Source: Papilionanthe hookeriana x Papilionanthe teres (Eukaryota; Streptophyta; Magnoliopsida; Asparagales; Orchidaceae). From it: a DNA stretch of 64,000 nt. The notes beneath the pieces were generated by a model. It was not told the DNA's origin, did not search any database, and was given only the letters and a program-made list of their open reading frames with translations. The DNA is taken from contig CM040421.1 of assembly GCA_022702705.1 (NCBI GenBank), positions 3,720,001-3,784,000 of the forward strand, read 5' to 3'. Below, piece by piece: positions 1-10,680 of the stretch (positions within the stretch are counted from its first letter, which is position 1; each line of letters opens with the position of its first letter). The position numbers and the translations under genes are program-made.

Positions 1-1186
1 GATACTAAATCATACTTTTGGGATGAACCATACTTATATAAGCAATGTAATGATCTAATTATTAGAAGATGTGTACCTTATGAAGAAATTGAACCAATTA
101 TTCAAAAATGTCATGATTCTGATTTTGGAGGATATTTTGGGACAGATAAAATTGCATATAAAATTCTACAATCTGGATTTTACTGGCCTACTCTATTTAG
201 AGATGTATATAGGTATATAAAAACCTGCGATAAATGCCAAAGAGTAGGAAACATATCGAGAAAAAATGAAATGCCTCTGAATTTTATATTAGAAGTTGAA
301 ATTTTTGATGTTTGGGGATTAGATTTTAAGGGACCTTTTATTCCTTCATTTGGAAACTCATATATATTAGTAGCTGTTGATTATGTTTCCAAATGGATTG
401 AAGCACAAGCTTTACCTAGGTGTGATGCTAAAAGTGTTTCAAAATTTTTAATGAAAAATATTTTTACTAGATTTGGAATGCCGAGAGTGATTATCACCGA
501 CGGAGGAACTCATTTTAGAAACAAATATATTCACAAACTAGTAGAAAAATATAATATTATACATAAAATATCAATCGCTTATCATCCACAAACCGAATGG
601 ATTAGTCTGAAGTTTCTAATCGAGAGATTAAACGTATATTAGAAAAGTCCGTAAATGCTAATACGTCGATCGGTCTATAAGACTAGTACAATCGCATTAT
701 GGGCATACAGGATCGCTTATAAAATTCCGATCGGAATGACTCCTTACAGAGCTTATATATGGAAAAACTTGCCACTTACCGGTCGAATTAGAACATAAAG
801 CATATTGGGCGATTAAAGAATTTAATTATAATATGAAAGAAGTCAGTGAGAAGAGATTGTTGCAATTAAATGAATTAAAAGAACTAAGAAATGAATCATA
901 TGATAATGATAGGATTTATAAAGAAAGGATGAAATTATGGCATGATCGGAAGATTAATCATAGAAATTTTGAACCAGGATAAGAAGTTTTGCTTTATAAT
1001 ACTAGATTGAAATTATTTCCTGGGAAATTGAAATCTCGATGGTTAGGACCTTTCACTATAATTCAGATATTTTCATATGGAACTATAGAAATTGAAGATC
1101 CAAAAACAGGAAATAGATTTAAAGTAAACGGACATAGATTAAAACCATATTTCGAAGGTAGAAGACCAAACTTTAAAGAGGTTTGA
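1..1186 (+). pseudogene. Integrase (C-terminal part of Athila-type pol), frameshifted
   Basis: Integrase joins retrotransposon DNA to the host chromosome in the nucleus. Frame 1 is open from base 1 to 642. It carries the zinc-finger region (CHDSDFGGYFG, then CDKC near residues 76-79) and two catalytic Asp residues, LDF at residue 108 and TDGG at residue 167. The second zinc His is Tyr in GGYFG, where the family has GGHFG; this is a single C-to-T change. The frame breaks near 605, before the catalytic Glu, which lies in another frame. Homology continues from about 795 in a further frame (KAYWAIKEFNYNMK), meets a stop at about 980, and resumes at 989-1186 with the C-terminal GPF-type module. 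At least two frame changes and one stop make it inactive as read. The start lies outside the window. Confidence 0.85.
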
Positions 1187-1218
1187 ATGCTTAGTCAACC
1201 TGAACACTAACTAAATTA

Positions 1219-1265
1219 GGTCGGGCTGACGACGTTAAACCAAGCGCTTTATGGGAGGCAACCCA
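1219..1265 (+). promoter_or_regulatory. Conserved Athila post-pol motif
   Basis: Just after the pol stop lies GACGTTAAACCAAGCGC followed by GGGAGGCAACCCA. I recall this block as characteristic of Athila elements between pol and the downstream ORF. Its role is unproved; a splice acceptor or an RNA structure for expressing the downstream ORF is an inference. GGGAGGCAACCCA can fold partly on itself. Confidence 0.45.
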
Positions 1266-1425
1266 TAGTAGTCTTTTATTTTAAATATTTTACAAATTAG
1301 TGAGTCTATATTATTAAAACAAATCTTACTACTCAAATTTTTTATTAGAATCATCACAAAATTGAACCTATTTGATGAGATCAGAAAATATTCGGACCAG
1401 AGCAAAAATGGGCGATTTTTACGAA

Positions 1426-1534
1426 TCTCGCCGACAGCGAGCTCGAGCCCGCTAACGGCGAGATCGTGGACCATTACTCATTCAGTTTTATAACTAAGTC
1501 ACCGACGGCGAGGAACTTCCCGCCAACGGTGAGG
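1426..1534. repeat. Two pairs of CTCGCCGACGGCGAG-type palindromes upstream of ORF2
   Basis: Four GC-rich sites lie in otherwise AT-rich DNA at about 1426-1441, 1448-1466, 1499-1513 and 1519-1534. Each resembles CTCGCCG-A-CGGCGAG, a 7-bp inverted repeat around one base. Within each pair the starts are about 20 bp apart. They lie in the 490-bp non-coding leader between pol and ORF2; otherwise 1266-1677 shows no gene. Confidence 0.8.
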
Positions 1535-1677
1535 TAGTTTAAAATTTGGTTTCTTAAAGATTTTTCGTGCGGTTTTGGACGGATCTAATCCATTCCTTCG
1601 TAAGAAATTATTCCAAATCCAATTTTACACCATTTTCTTTCTTAGGAACGACTAGAAACCAATCCTTTCCATCCAAA

Positions 1678-2836
1678 ATGGCCTCCAAATTCTTAGAAAC
1701 CACAAAAACTAAAGTTTTCAACCGGAGAAAATTCGTTAGTTCGGAGGCACAGCGAATCTTCAACAAGGGCTTGATGAAGAAAAGATTGATTAAAGAAAGA
1801 GCATTCGTCGACGAGAGGAATAGAGAATTCCACTACAAAAATTGAAGAAATGATCGCACAGCGGCATTGGGAGGTATTTTGTTATACAACATCCGCTGTA
1901 GTTATACCAGTAGTTAAGGAGTTTTACTCCAATTTACTTGCGATCAACAATGGAAATGTGTACATCAGAGGAAGATGGGTAACATTTACTCCTTCAAGAG
2001 TAAATGAATTGTTTTCTATAGAGAATACATCTGTTTGTCACTATTCCAACTTTGTGCCATCAAGATACAATATGAACGAGATCTATAGATACCTAACCGA
2101 CGAACCGGATGATTGGGAGTTACGAGAAGACGGGTATGTCAGTTTTTCTGCATCACTTCTTAACCCTGTCTCGAAGCACTGGCATTTCTTTATATCATCA
2201 AAATTATTACCTACCATGAAAGTAAATAAAGTTTCAAAGGAATGCGTTATTTTAAACTATTGTATTCAAATTGGATTACCTATCGATGTTGGATCAATAA
2301 TCGTGAAGTCTGCATTGGGATTAATTGTACATGGGTCAGTACATGGACTTGGACACCCATCTACTATATTTGCGTTATGCAGTCAGTACCAAGTTTCTTA
2401 TGAAGATTGGGAAAAAGTACTTTTACCATGGAAACCACCGGATCCTACCGATATGTTTCCAACTTTGGATCACAATGATGAAATTACCGTTATTTCTGAC
2501 AGAGCATCACAGAACAATCCTTTAGCGAGGCCCTTTACTGATAAGACTAATTTCATTCTGAAGAAGATTAAAGGATTGGAGAAAGAATTGCAAAATGTGA
2601 TGAATTCCATTGACAATATCTCTGATATGTTTGATCATATTGACTGGAGGATGAAGGAGTACTTTGATCATACAGGACATCTGGAGGCCAGTCTTATTCA
2701 TCTTCTAAGACAGAAAGGATGGATTAATGAAGAATCTACTGCAGAATTCCCTTTCAGGCCTTTCTACAATTTGTTTGTGCACCTGCGTAGTATTGGAAAT
2801 ATCAGAGAAGATGTCAGTTCAGACACTGAAGAGTAG
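1678..2836 (+). pseudogene. ORF2: PF20167-like 'putative plant transposon protein', one frameshift
   Basis: Chosen start is ATG at 1678 (MASKFLETTK); an upstream in-frame ATG at 1567 is possible. The first frame stops at 1845 and the homologous frame resumes at about 1850, which fits one single-base indel near 1838-1848. The product would be about 385 residues. It shows the run seen in PF20167 proteins: a W-E-x-F-C entry, VVKEFYSNLL, VYIRGRWVTFTPSRVNELF, SKHWHFFISSKLLPT, and HGLGHPSTIFALC. A charged C-terminal segment (about 2545-2710) looks coiled-coil. In Athila elements an env-like ORF occupies this position, but I see no signal peptide or clear membrane span, so a membrane role is not supported. 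Function is unknown. ORF3 downstream is a diverged paralogue. Confidence 0.7.
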
Positions 2837-3632
2837 GCAAGATTTCTATATTTATGTCATATATTTATTTATATATGTGTGTTTAATTTGGAGTTAGTTT
2901 TTATTATAAGTCGAACTTTGATTTGATCATCTCAGATTTGATGAGATTTTATGTAAATTGTTTTGTCTCAGCATTCAGAATGTTGTGGTGTGGATTGCGA
3001 TGCTGAGGTTTATGAATTTGAACATTTAAGTTAAATGTGTGTTAAGTTATTAGTGTGAGATTTGTAAGTTTCATGGATTTCATATATAAAGTTATATTGT
3101 TTGTGTTGTGTAAATTTTGTAAGTATAAGTATCTAATCTTCTTACTATTATAGAATTAAGTGATCGGAAGACTGATTTAAGGCAATTCGAGATTAAAAAT
3201 GATTAACGAATTTCAAAAATTTAAAATTTTTTGGAAGGTCGCCGACGGCGAGAATTAGCCCGCCGACAGCGAGATCGCGAAAAGACCTATATTTGACCGG
3301 TCAACCGACACTATTCATCATCCCCTTCCTAAAATTTTCGAAAAAAACCGACCTAGGGCTTGAGAGATCTTGGATTTGAAGCGATTTCAATACTTTTTTG
3401 ACGCCGGATTTTATCTTCCCTTGGTAAGAGCTTCACTCCTATGCAAAAATTTTTTATTTTCACCATTGATTTCTTCTACATTGGAGAACTTTGAAAAATT
3501 TCGAAATGTGGAGAAAATATTTGGTAGAATTTCATAAAAACAGATTTAAATGGATTATAGTTGTTATAGGAAGCCTTCTTAGTAATATTTAGGAGTTTAG
3601 TTGAAATTTTTGCAAATTTCACAGATCGAGAA
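2837..3632. other. Non-coding spacer between ORF2 and ORF3
   Basis: This is T-rich DNA without a supported ORF. The only distinct structure is the palindrome pair at 3239-3279. It is followed by about 350 bp of leader-like sequence before the ORF3 start. Confidence 0.6.
3239..3279. repeat. Palindrome pair upstream of ORF3
   Basis: Two sites, TCGCCGACGGCGAG (3239-3252) and CCCGCCGACAGCGAGATCG (3259-3277), repeat the pattern and 20-bp spacing found upstream of ORF2 and in the LTR. Confidence 0.8.
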
Positions 3633-4786
3633 ATGGCTCCACGACAAAGGCGATGAGTAGATTATGATGAAACTCGTTTTGTGAATGCAAGGGCACAATC
3701 AAGATATTTTCACAATATACAAGCAAGAAAATGCATTCAAGATCGAGTTTTCAGGCATCCAGGAGGAGAAGTTGAACGAATTATTCAGGAGCGAGGATGG
3801 GAAAATTTCTGTTTCGTTACCAACAGAGCAGTTGTGGAAGTAGTAAAAGAATTTTATGCAAATTTAACACAGGCTGAAGATGCACCAGTAAAGGTTAGAG
3901 GATTTTTTGTCGATTTCAACGCTGCTAGGATTAATGCTTATTATGAAGTACGAGACACCTACACCAGTGAGTATGAAACTTTTGGAACTATGGAAGGACC
4001 ACTGGAAGAGGTGATCAACTTTCTCACTGATGGGAAAGGAGTCTGGAAGATAAAGCAGCGGGAACGGGTAAACTTCTCTCTTTCTATGTTAAATGCCACA
4101 TCTAAAGCCTGGCATTATTTTATTTGTTCTACTTTGTTACCTACCTACCACCATAGTGAGGTAACAAGAGATAAAGCGATTACGAACTTCGTATTCGAAC
4201 CGGAAGAGTATTAATGTGGGAAATGTTATATATAAAAACATATTAGCCACTCGCTAGAAATGAAAGTGGAGGAGGACTAGGACATCCTGGTCTTATCTAT
4301 GCACTTTGCCAATTATCTGGGGTAGAGGCAAGAGTTGACGAAGATTGGATTGAGCCTATGAAACCCCTTACTCAGGCTAATATAAAGAAATATGAATCCC
4401 ACGAAGGATGGAGATCTGGGAGAAGGGATTATGTACCTTCTTCAAGTAGAGATATACCCTCTACTAGTTATGAACCACCCCCTCAGTATACCACTCCTAC
4501 CCTTCAAGATCTGATGAATGAGTTAACCCTGAGTAGAAAAAGTTTTGAGTTATTTGGAGAAAATATGGAGAGAAGATTTGAGCATATAGATCAAAGGATC
4601 GGAGGCTTGGAGAGAAGACACGATTATGATAGCGAATATCTCCAACGACATTCAGAGTACGAGATTGCATACTATGAAGCTGAACGTCGATATAGGAGTG
4701 GTGATTTATATGTTGTCTTTCCTGAGTGCCCCCGATATTCACGATACTCGACCTGCTCGGCCTTCTCGGCTCGGAGATCGGGGTGA
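3633..4786 (+). pseudogene. ORF3: second PF20167-like protein, broken
   Basis: ATG at 3633 (MAPRQRR) is followed by an in-frame TGA at 3654, and the frame then stays open to 4214. It carries the same family run as ORF2: ERGWENFCFVTN, VVKEFYANLT, VKVRGFFVDFNAARINAYY, SKAWHYFICSTLLPT. A frameshift near 4170 and another near 4250 move homology to a third frame. That frame shows GGGLGHPGLIYALCQLSGVE, then the 4358-4786 ORF with a charged, probably coiled-coil stretch (MERRFEHIDQRIGGLERR). ORF2 and ORF3 look like an old duplication within the element. No signal peptide is seen and function is unknown. Confidence 0.7.
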
Positions 4787-5885
4787 TGACATAGCTAGGA
4801 TTTTGATGCAGAGGATTAGAGCTTTTGTTTAGTTTATTTGGTTTGTTTTAGATTTGTTGTTATGTTGAGAAAGCTTATTATTTTGGATGTGATTATTTCG
4901 TACTTTCTGTAGACTATGGACTTGGTATGTTTTGTTTGTTTGATTGAGCTATGATGTTATATTTCTTTTTGTGTGTTAAAGTAGTTGCATTTTATATTTT
5001 TAGGATGTTAGTTTAAGTTTTTATAAGTTATGAATGTTAACACTGTTTAGAATATTTTTAAATGTTTTAGTTAATTGTATGTGTAGAAATAGATTAAGTT
5101 TTCTTTGTTATGTTTGATACTTATTTTAAATTTCATCCCTGCACTTTCTTTTCAATATTATATGTGGAAGAATACTAACAGTACAGGTTCTGTAAGTAAT
5201 GAATAAGAATATAGTAATCCAATTAATTAATGGAGTAAGATATTTGGTTTAAAGGAATAAGAATATAGTAAACTATTTAAAGTAAGGAAAACTATATTCT
5301 TAAAATTGAAATTCTTAAGTATTTAAGTGAAAAAGAAAGGATAGAAACTCAATGAAGTAAAGGCTATGAAAAATATATAAGCAAAGAAATATTTTAAGTT
5401 TCAATTTTAGGAAGAGAAATTGAAGTTCAAAATTATTAACAGACTATCTAGATACAGTAATCCTCATTCCAAAAAAAAAAAAAAAAAAAAAAACATAAAG
5501 TGAGGAGAAGCTTGAGGAGATGTCTTATCAAAAATTGGCTTCAATGAAATCAACCAAAAGGGTAAAACTTAAGTATATTTCTAAACTTATATTTATGGAT
5601 TAGTATTTTACTAAATAGTGTTTTCTTGAATTTCCTATCATCTAAATATCTTAAGTAGTTTACTCTTTTAAAATATAGTCATTCCTGAATTAAATAGAAA
5701 ACTAGAAATCTTAGACCTGATAACTAGATAATCTTATAAAGTTAATTTAATTACTTAGAAATATTTCTATTTAACTTTACTATAATGTTATTTAAATTTA
5801 ATTCATAGTATATTTGAATTGAAAAATTCTATTATAAATCATTATTTTTATTTAGTATTAAAATTACTTGAGGACAAGTAATAAT
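4787..5885. other. Non-coding 3' region of the Athila-type element
   Basis: This is AT-rich DNA without a credible ORF between ORF3 and the polypurine tract. A run of 24 A residues occupies 5471-5494; I found no direct repeats around it that would mark a retroposed insert. Confidence 0.55.
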
Positions 5886-5901
5886 TAAGTTTGGGGGATT
5901 T
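5886..5901 (+). other. Polypurine tract, second-strand primer site
   Basis: AAGTTTGGGGGATTT ends directly at the LTR start TGATCAC. In LTR elements a purine tract at this place primes plus-strand DNA synthesis. The AAGTTTGGGGG form is common in Athila-type elements. Confidence 0.75.
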
Positions 5902-6079
5902 TGATCACAAAAAAATACATTAAGAAATTCATACCTATTTTTGATGAAATTGCACTTTAAAGAAAGGTATTTTCTTTATTTTATTGCAGAAATGAAGATT
6001 TATAAGTGATGGAAGCAAAAAGCATGAAATAGAGCAAATTTGGATCAAAACGGAGGAAATTCATGCAAATATAACTACT

Positions 6080-6250
6080 TCGCCGACGGCAAGATCCAGA
6101 CCGCCGACGGCGAGATCGTGAGGAGAATTTCTGAAGGAATTATAACTACCTCGCCGACAGCGAGACCGAGCCCGCCGACAGCGAGATAGCGCGGTTTGAA
6201 GACCTTCTAGAAGCTCGCCGACGGCGAGGTCGTTTCTCGCCGACGGCGAG
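6080..6250. repeat. Three palindrome pairs in the LTR, upstream of its TATA box
   Basis: Six sites at about 6080-6093, 6100-6118, 6150-6164, 6171-6191, 6213-6229 and 6236-6250 follow the CTCGCCGACGGCGAG pattern. Variants carry GACAGCGAG or GGCAAG. They end about 80 bp before the TATA box, where plant promoters often hold activator sites. Confidence 0.8.
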
Positions 6251-6331
6251 CCTGTTCAAAATGCTAGATACATTGAACCTGGACGCTTTTTGAAGAGATG
6301 TTTAAGCACCCCTTGGACCTTTGCTTACCTC

Positions 6332-6339
6332 TATATATA
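6332..6339 (+). promoter_or_regulatory. TATA box of the Athila-type LTR
   Basis: TATATATA lies inside the symmetric CCTCTATATATAGAGG, about 430 bp into the LTR, followed by TC-rich transcript-like DNA. Transcription would start near 6365-6370; that is inferred from usual spacing. Confidence 0.65.
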
Positions 6340-7433
6340 GAGGCCGAATTCTAGTCATTTGTGTCTTCTTTTTAGTGTCTCTTGTGTGTCTTTTTCTAGT
6401 GTGTGTGTTTCTAATTAGAGAGTCTAGAGTGTTCTAAGTGAGTTTTTGAGTGTATTTAGTGAGTACATTAGTTTAATTAAGTGTTTTTTAGTGGTTGTAC
6501 TAGAAGGAAAAGTCAAAGGAACTTCAAGAAGTCTGCTTGGGGAGGAAATTAAGATAAGTATCTTTGTTTATTGCTTTTAAACTTTAAATGAAATCCATGC
6601 TTTGTTTTATTCCCATGCATTCTGAGTAGTTTTCTTAGTCTTTCTCCTTGTTTATGAAGATTATGCGGATTGATGAAATTAAATAGAAGCACATAATATA
6701 TTATAAATAAGTTGTGATAATTTTCACTTAAAACTTAATTTACTTTCAATCTGGCTAATTGAGTAGTTAAAATATGTTGAATTATCAACTATAGTAAAAA
6801 TTACATCCAATATTTAGGGAAATCAAAAGCCTTAGAAGGAGGGTGCAAATAAATAGGGAAATATAATTATCGGACGTAGAATTGGATATTTTAGTGTGAC
6901 AGACTAAAATACTCAATTCGATCCTACTGTTTGAGAGCTGAAGTGTAGATGTTAGCCCTCAGGTGAGGGGAACGTGGGAGCTCTGAAGTGGCAGCCGGTA
7001 TCCTCCCAGCCTAGCCGCAGATTCAGTAATCAAACATAGGATTAGTCAATGTTCTTTGCACCTGGACCAAAGGGTAAAGAATAGGAATGCTCCTATTTGT
7101 CACAATAAAAATTAAATCTTATTTAAATTCATCATTCACATAATTTTCTTAAAAACAAGGAGAAGGATACTTTTTCTGGATTATTTAAATCAACTTATTT
7201 CAAGCATTAGTCTACTTTAGTTTATTATAGTCACTTTAAATTTCCGTTCACTTCATTAGTAAGTAGTTCCTTTAATTTAGGCGATAACAAATCGTTAAAA
7301 ACTTCCCGTGGGATCGATAACCAGGACTCCACTAGAGCCCCGTATTACTTGATACGATACGTATACTTGCGTAGAATCCACATTATAAATTTTTCATCAT
7401 TAAATCATAAATCTATATTTAAAAGCGGGATCA

Positions 7434-7489
7434 AGTTTTTGGTGCCGTTACTATAAACATAAATTGCAAACATATTAAAAAGTGGGTCA
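7434..7489 (+). other. Primer-binding-site remnant after the LTR
   Basis: TTTTTGGTGCCGTTAC directly follows the LTR. It matches the start of the tRNA-Asp-type site TGGCGCCGTTGC used by many plant gypsy elements, with C-to-T and G-to-A differences. The next 40 bp resembles nothing else here. At 7490 the sequence switches abruptly to Ogre-like LTR. Confidence 0.55.
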
Positions 7490-10369
7490 GTAAACATGCA
7501 TTGAAATTGACTCAAACTAAATGGAGAATCTCTGGAAGCTCGGGAGGAAGAGTGAGTCCATACCTTTGCTCAGAGAAGTGAAGCTTCAATTTGAGGATTG
7601 TGTCACGTTCGATTGGGTCCAAGCAAGCTCCAGATGAAGTCCCTTGGCCCGGTGAATCGCTCTAGGTACAAAAGTGACCACAGCTCGATCACAAAGCTCG
7701 GAGGCTGGAAGCAATGGCCGGCCCGGTGAGGGGCTTTGCTGGGAAACTTCTCCTCTTGGTCCGGTGAAGGTGTAGAGTCAATCAATTTGAGGATTAACTC
7801 ACTGTGGTGAAGTGTCCTAGTTTTGGGCTTGGATTTCAACTCTGAAATTGAGCTCACAGAGAGGAAATGGCAGGGGGATTTCAGTGGGGATCAAGTTCTC
7901 TATGTGTAGAGAGTGGTCTGGGATGATTTTGGCAAGGTTTCAGTAAGGTTTGGTTCAGCACCTCTCTTGACCGAGAGGAGGGGGTGTTTAAATAGGCGAG
8001 GCTGGAGAGCCTCCCAGGGGGGTTTAAGGGTTGGGATCAGCTGCTCTTGTGAGGAGAAGAACAGCTGCAATGGCCATTTGGAGTGAGGCAGCTCAGCAAG
8101 GTGGAATTCCAAAATTTGGCTCCTCCCAAGGTCTCGGCCATGGTGTTTTCCGGCGATCCAGGCGACTGGCCGGCAGGCAAGGCTCACCCTCAAGTTCAGG
8201 TGGGTCAGGGCTGGGGTTTTGTGTAGACAATTGAGCTTTGCCATGTGTCAACTGCTTGATTTAAAATGGAATGAGGGAAGGCCAATTTTGGCTTGATTTG
8301 GTCAAGTCTACCTTTTGGGCTTGGTTCACCCTTCAAGGTGGCTTTGGGTGTTGTGGGGAGTCAAAGGAATCAACTGGTTTGGCATGGAGAAGTCCTTATC
8401 CAAATATATTTGGATTAAATTTGGGTTAAGGTGAAACATGTTTAAGGTTAATGACTTTTAGGAGGTGCTTAAAGGACCTCCTCCTTTTGCCATTTAAGGA
8501 GGGTTGACAAATTAGAGATTCTCATGGCTTGCCAATGGCTTACATGTGGCTTCATGGCTCCATATGGCTTGGGAAAAGAATTGGTCCATTTCATAAAAAA
8601 AGGATTTTGTGAATTTTGGCATTTTGATGGGAATTGTTATGAGGCTTGATTTGGAATTGTTTAATTGATAAATTAGGACTTTAGGAATGATTTTAAATTG
8701 AATGTGTGATGAGGGAAAGTGTCATGTGGGCTTTAGATTGATTTGGGCTTTTGAATTTGGTGGAAATGGGCTTTTAGGAAGGTTTAAGGGAGTGGGCCTT
8801 TATGTTTGGCAATGGGCTTTTAGATGAAAAGTTTTGCAAAGGGCCATGCCAAATAAATGTTGAGTTTAGTTTAAGGATGTGTCTTGAATGATTTGAAGCA
8901 AATTTGAAGTGGTTTGGAATTGAATTGGGTTGAATTTGGGTTCATTTGGTAAATGGGCCAATGTAGGTCAAATTGGGCTAATTTGGGCCAATGTTGGGCT
9001 AGGGTTGAAATTGATGTAAAATTAATGTTGGGAAATGTTTATGGGAGTGTTTCAAAGAGGTTTTAACTTTGTTTGGGTTTTGGTTTTGGGACTTGGGCTT
9101 ATTTGGGTTAGGTTTGGGTTTAGGTCAAAATTGGGCTTTTTGGTTTTGGGTTGAATTTGAGTGGGATTTGAGTCCAAATTTTGGGCAAATTATGTTAGTG
9201 TTTTGTTTGTGGGGATGTTAGGGAAGGTTTAGAAAAGGTTTGGGGTTAATTGGAGTTCATTTGGTTTGGTTTGGGCTAAGTTTGGGTCATGAGTCCAAAT
9301 TTGACTTTAATGTCAAAAGTGAAATTGGATTCAAATGTTTATCAAATTGGACTTGGAATTGGTCTAGATTTTTGGATATCAATTTAAAGTTTAGAATTGA
9401 ATTGGACCAAAATTGGGGTCAATTGGGTAGATTTGGTTTGACATTGGGTTCACTTGGGTTAAGAATGGGCTAAATTGGGGGTTTTGGTAAAAGTAGGATA
9501 AATTGACAAAATTGGCCCATGGTGTAGTTGGACAAAATGAAATTGGGAATATTTGGGATTTTCTGGAATTTTCTGGGAATTTTCTAAATTTTTTGGATTT
9601 TTGGGCCAAGAGGGGCGTTTTGGTAATTTGGAGGGTATTGGGGGATATTTTTGGAATTTTTGGTATTTTTGGCTATGGATGATCAATTTGATTGGCGAGG
9701 AAATGTTTAAGGTTAATTTTGGGGAATTTTGGGTGATTTGAAAATTTTGGAGGATTTGGGCAATTTTAAGGGTTTTTGGTAGGTTTGATAGGTGTAGGGT
9801 CCCCGGGGTCAAAAATTAAAATTTTGGAAGAATGAAGATTGATCAAATATGAGTGAAATGGAATCACTTTGGTTGAGCCATGAAGTCATATTAAGCCTAT
9901 ATGAGCCATGAGAGGACTCATTTGAGGCATTCACTATGTTGTTCCTAACCCTCTTAACTAGTGGCTTAGTGGGTTAAGGTCCATCCATATGAATTACCTA
10001 CATGAGTCAAGGAGTCAAGTTGTGTATGGGTGTGGTTTTAGGATTTGGATTGTGTGTGTGAGAGTGTAGAGTATGAGTGTAGTGAGTGTGTAAGTCAACC
10101 CTCACTGCACTAGCCACCTGTGGTGGTCCTAAGGCCAAAGAGTCCTATAGGGAACTCATCCTTTAAACCTTCACTTTTGATCTCAACCCTCTAGGTGATT
10201 AGGGTTCTACAATCAAGCTTCTGGGGTTTGCAGGGAGTTAAGAGGTGTTTCAAATTTCTAAGGGGTGGGTCCCAATTCTAATTCTCTAAGACAGTCAAAG
10301 GAAAAGCCTAAGGCTAGATCCTAAGCACTAAAGAGGGAAGAGAAGACCTCATCAAAAATGAGGTCAACA
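7490..10369 (-). repeat. 3' LTR of element A, truncated
   Basis: It matches positions about 23513-26402 of D's left LTR and ends in GAGGTCAACA like all family members. Roughly 4.5 kb of LTR that should lie to the left is missing, and the break is at the junction with the Athila-type element. ORFs inside (for example 7900-8244 minus) vary between copies and look non-coding. Confidence 0.9.
7986..7995 (-). promoter_or_regulatory. LTR TATA box CTATTTAAAC (A, 3' LTR)
   Basis: On the minus strand CTATTTAAAC lies in C-rich DNA. The same core is kept in the four other LTR copies whose U3 lies in the window, about 2.4 kb from the LTR start. This places the likely promoter of the family. Confidence 0.5.
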
Positions 10370-10383
10370 AATGGACCCCCAAT
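10370..10383 (-). other. Polypurine tract of element A
   Basis: The minus strand reads ATTGGGGGTCCATT immediately before the LTR start TGTTGACC. D has the same sequence at 26403-26416. Confidence 0.55.
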
Positions 10384-10680
10384 AGGTGTGGTGTGCTAAC
10401 CAAGTACACCGCGCGTATTGGAGTTGACCGACGAGATCGAAAAATCCAACACAGATGTCCAAGTGACAAACTTAGGATGAAGTAGAAGAATTTCCGCTAA
10501 GGAGTATCAGGTAAATCTCCAAGACTGAAGATTCCAGAACTCTCGCTGGGGAAAAAAGGAGGTGAATTTCATATCACAAGATTTTAAGAGATTGGATCTT
10601 AGATTCGTTTCATTTTTTATTTCAAGTTTTAATTTTGAGTTTGAATTTCGATTTGAGTTTCAATTTTGGTTTTATGCGGA
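10384..10680 (-). other. 3' UTR of element A, unique part
   Basis: No gene is supported. Much of it aligns with D 26417-26640, including the block with TCTCGCTGGGG, before the two copies diverge into different tandem repeats. Confidence 0.6.

Larger units (their letters stand above)
1..7433 (+). mobile_element. Athila-type Ty3/gypsy LTR retrotransposon, 3' part
   Basis: The order is integrase end, two downstream ORFs, polypurine tract and LTR, all on the plus strand. The Athila assignment rests on the integrase tail (frame ending LFPGKLKSRWLGPF ... FKVNGHRLKPY) and on the conserved GTTAAAC...GGGAGGCAACCCA block just after pol. The 5' LTR, gag, protease and reverse transcriptase would lie left of the window. 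Every ORF is broken, so the copy is not autonomous as read. Base composition is AT-rich apart from GC-rich palindromes. The right end is unusual because the LTR is followed by primer-binding-site-like DNA. Confidence 0.85.
5902..7433 (+). repeat. LTR of the Athila-type element (1532 bp)
   Basis: It starts TGATCAC after the polypurine tract and ends GGGATCA, so the termini form a TGATC...GATCA inverted repeat. A TATA box (6332-6339) and a terminal block with CCCGTGGGATCG and TACTTGCGTAG, typical of this LTR class, support the boundaries. Without the second LTR in the window the ends cannot be checked by alignment. Confidence 0.75.

Noticed and set aside
5471..5494. Poly(A) run as the tail of a LINE, SINE or processed pseudogene
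   Set aside because: No upstream retroposed body and no direct repeats flank it; a simple repeat is enough.
7900..8244. Minus-strand ORFs in the LTR promoter zone (also 23928-24260, 42416-42871, 53085-53486)
   Set aside because: They change frame, length and ends between LTR copies, and no protein family is recognisable. They lie in GC-richer DNA where open frames arise easily.
9240..9812. Low-complexity ORFs on both strands (also near 13915-14356, 25274-25969, 43708-44286)
   Set aside because: The G/T-rich LTR segment built of TTTGGG and AATTGGG words gives long open frames on both strands with biased composition.
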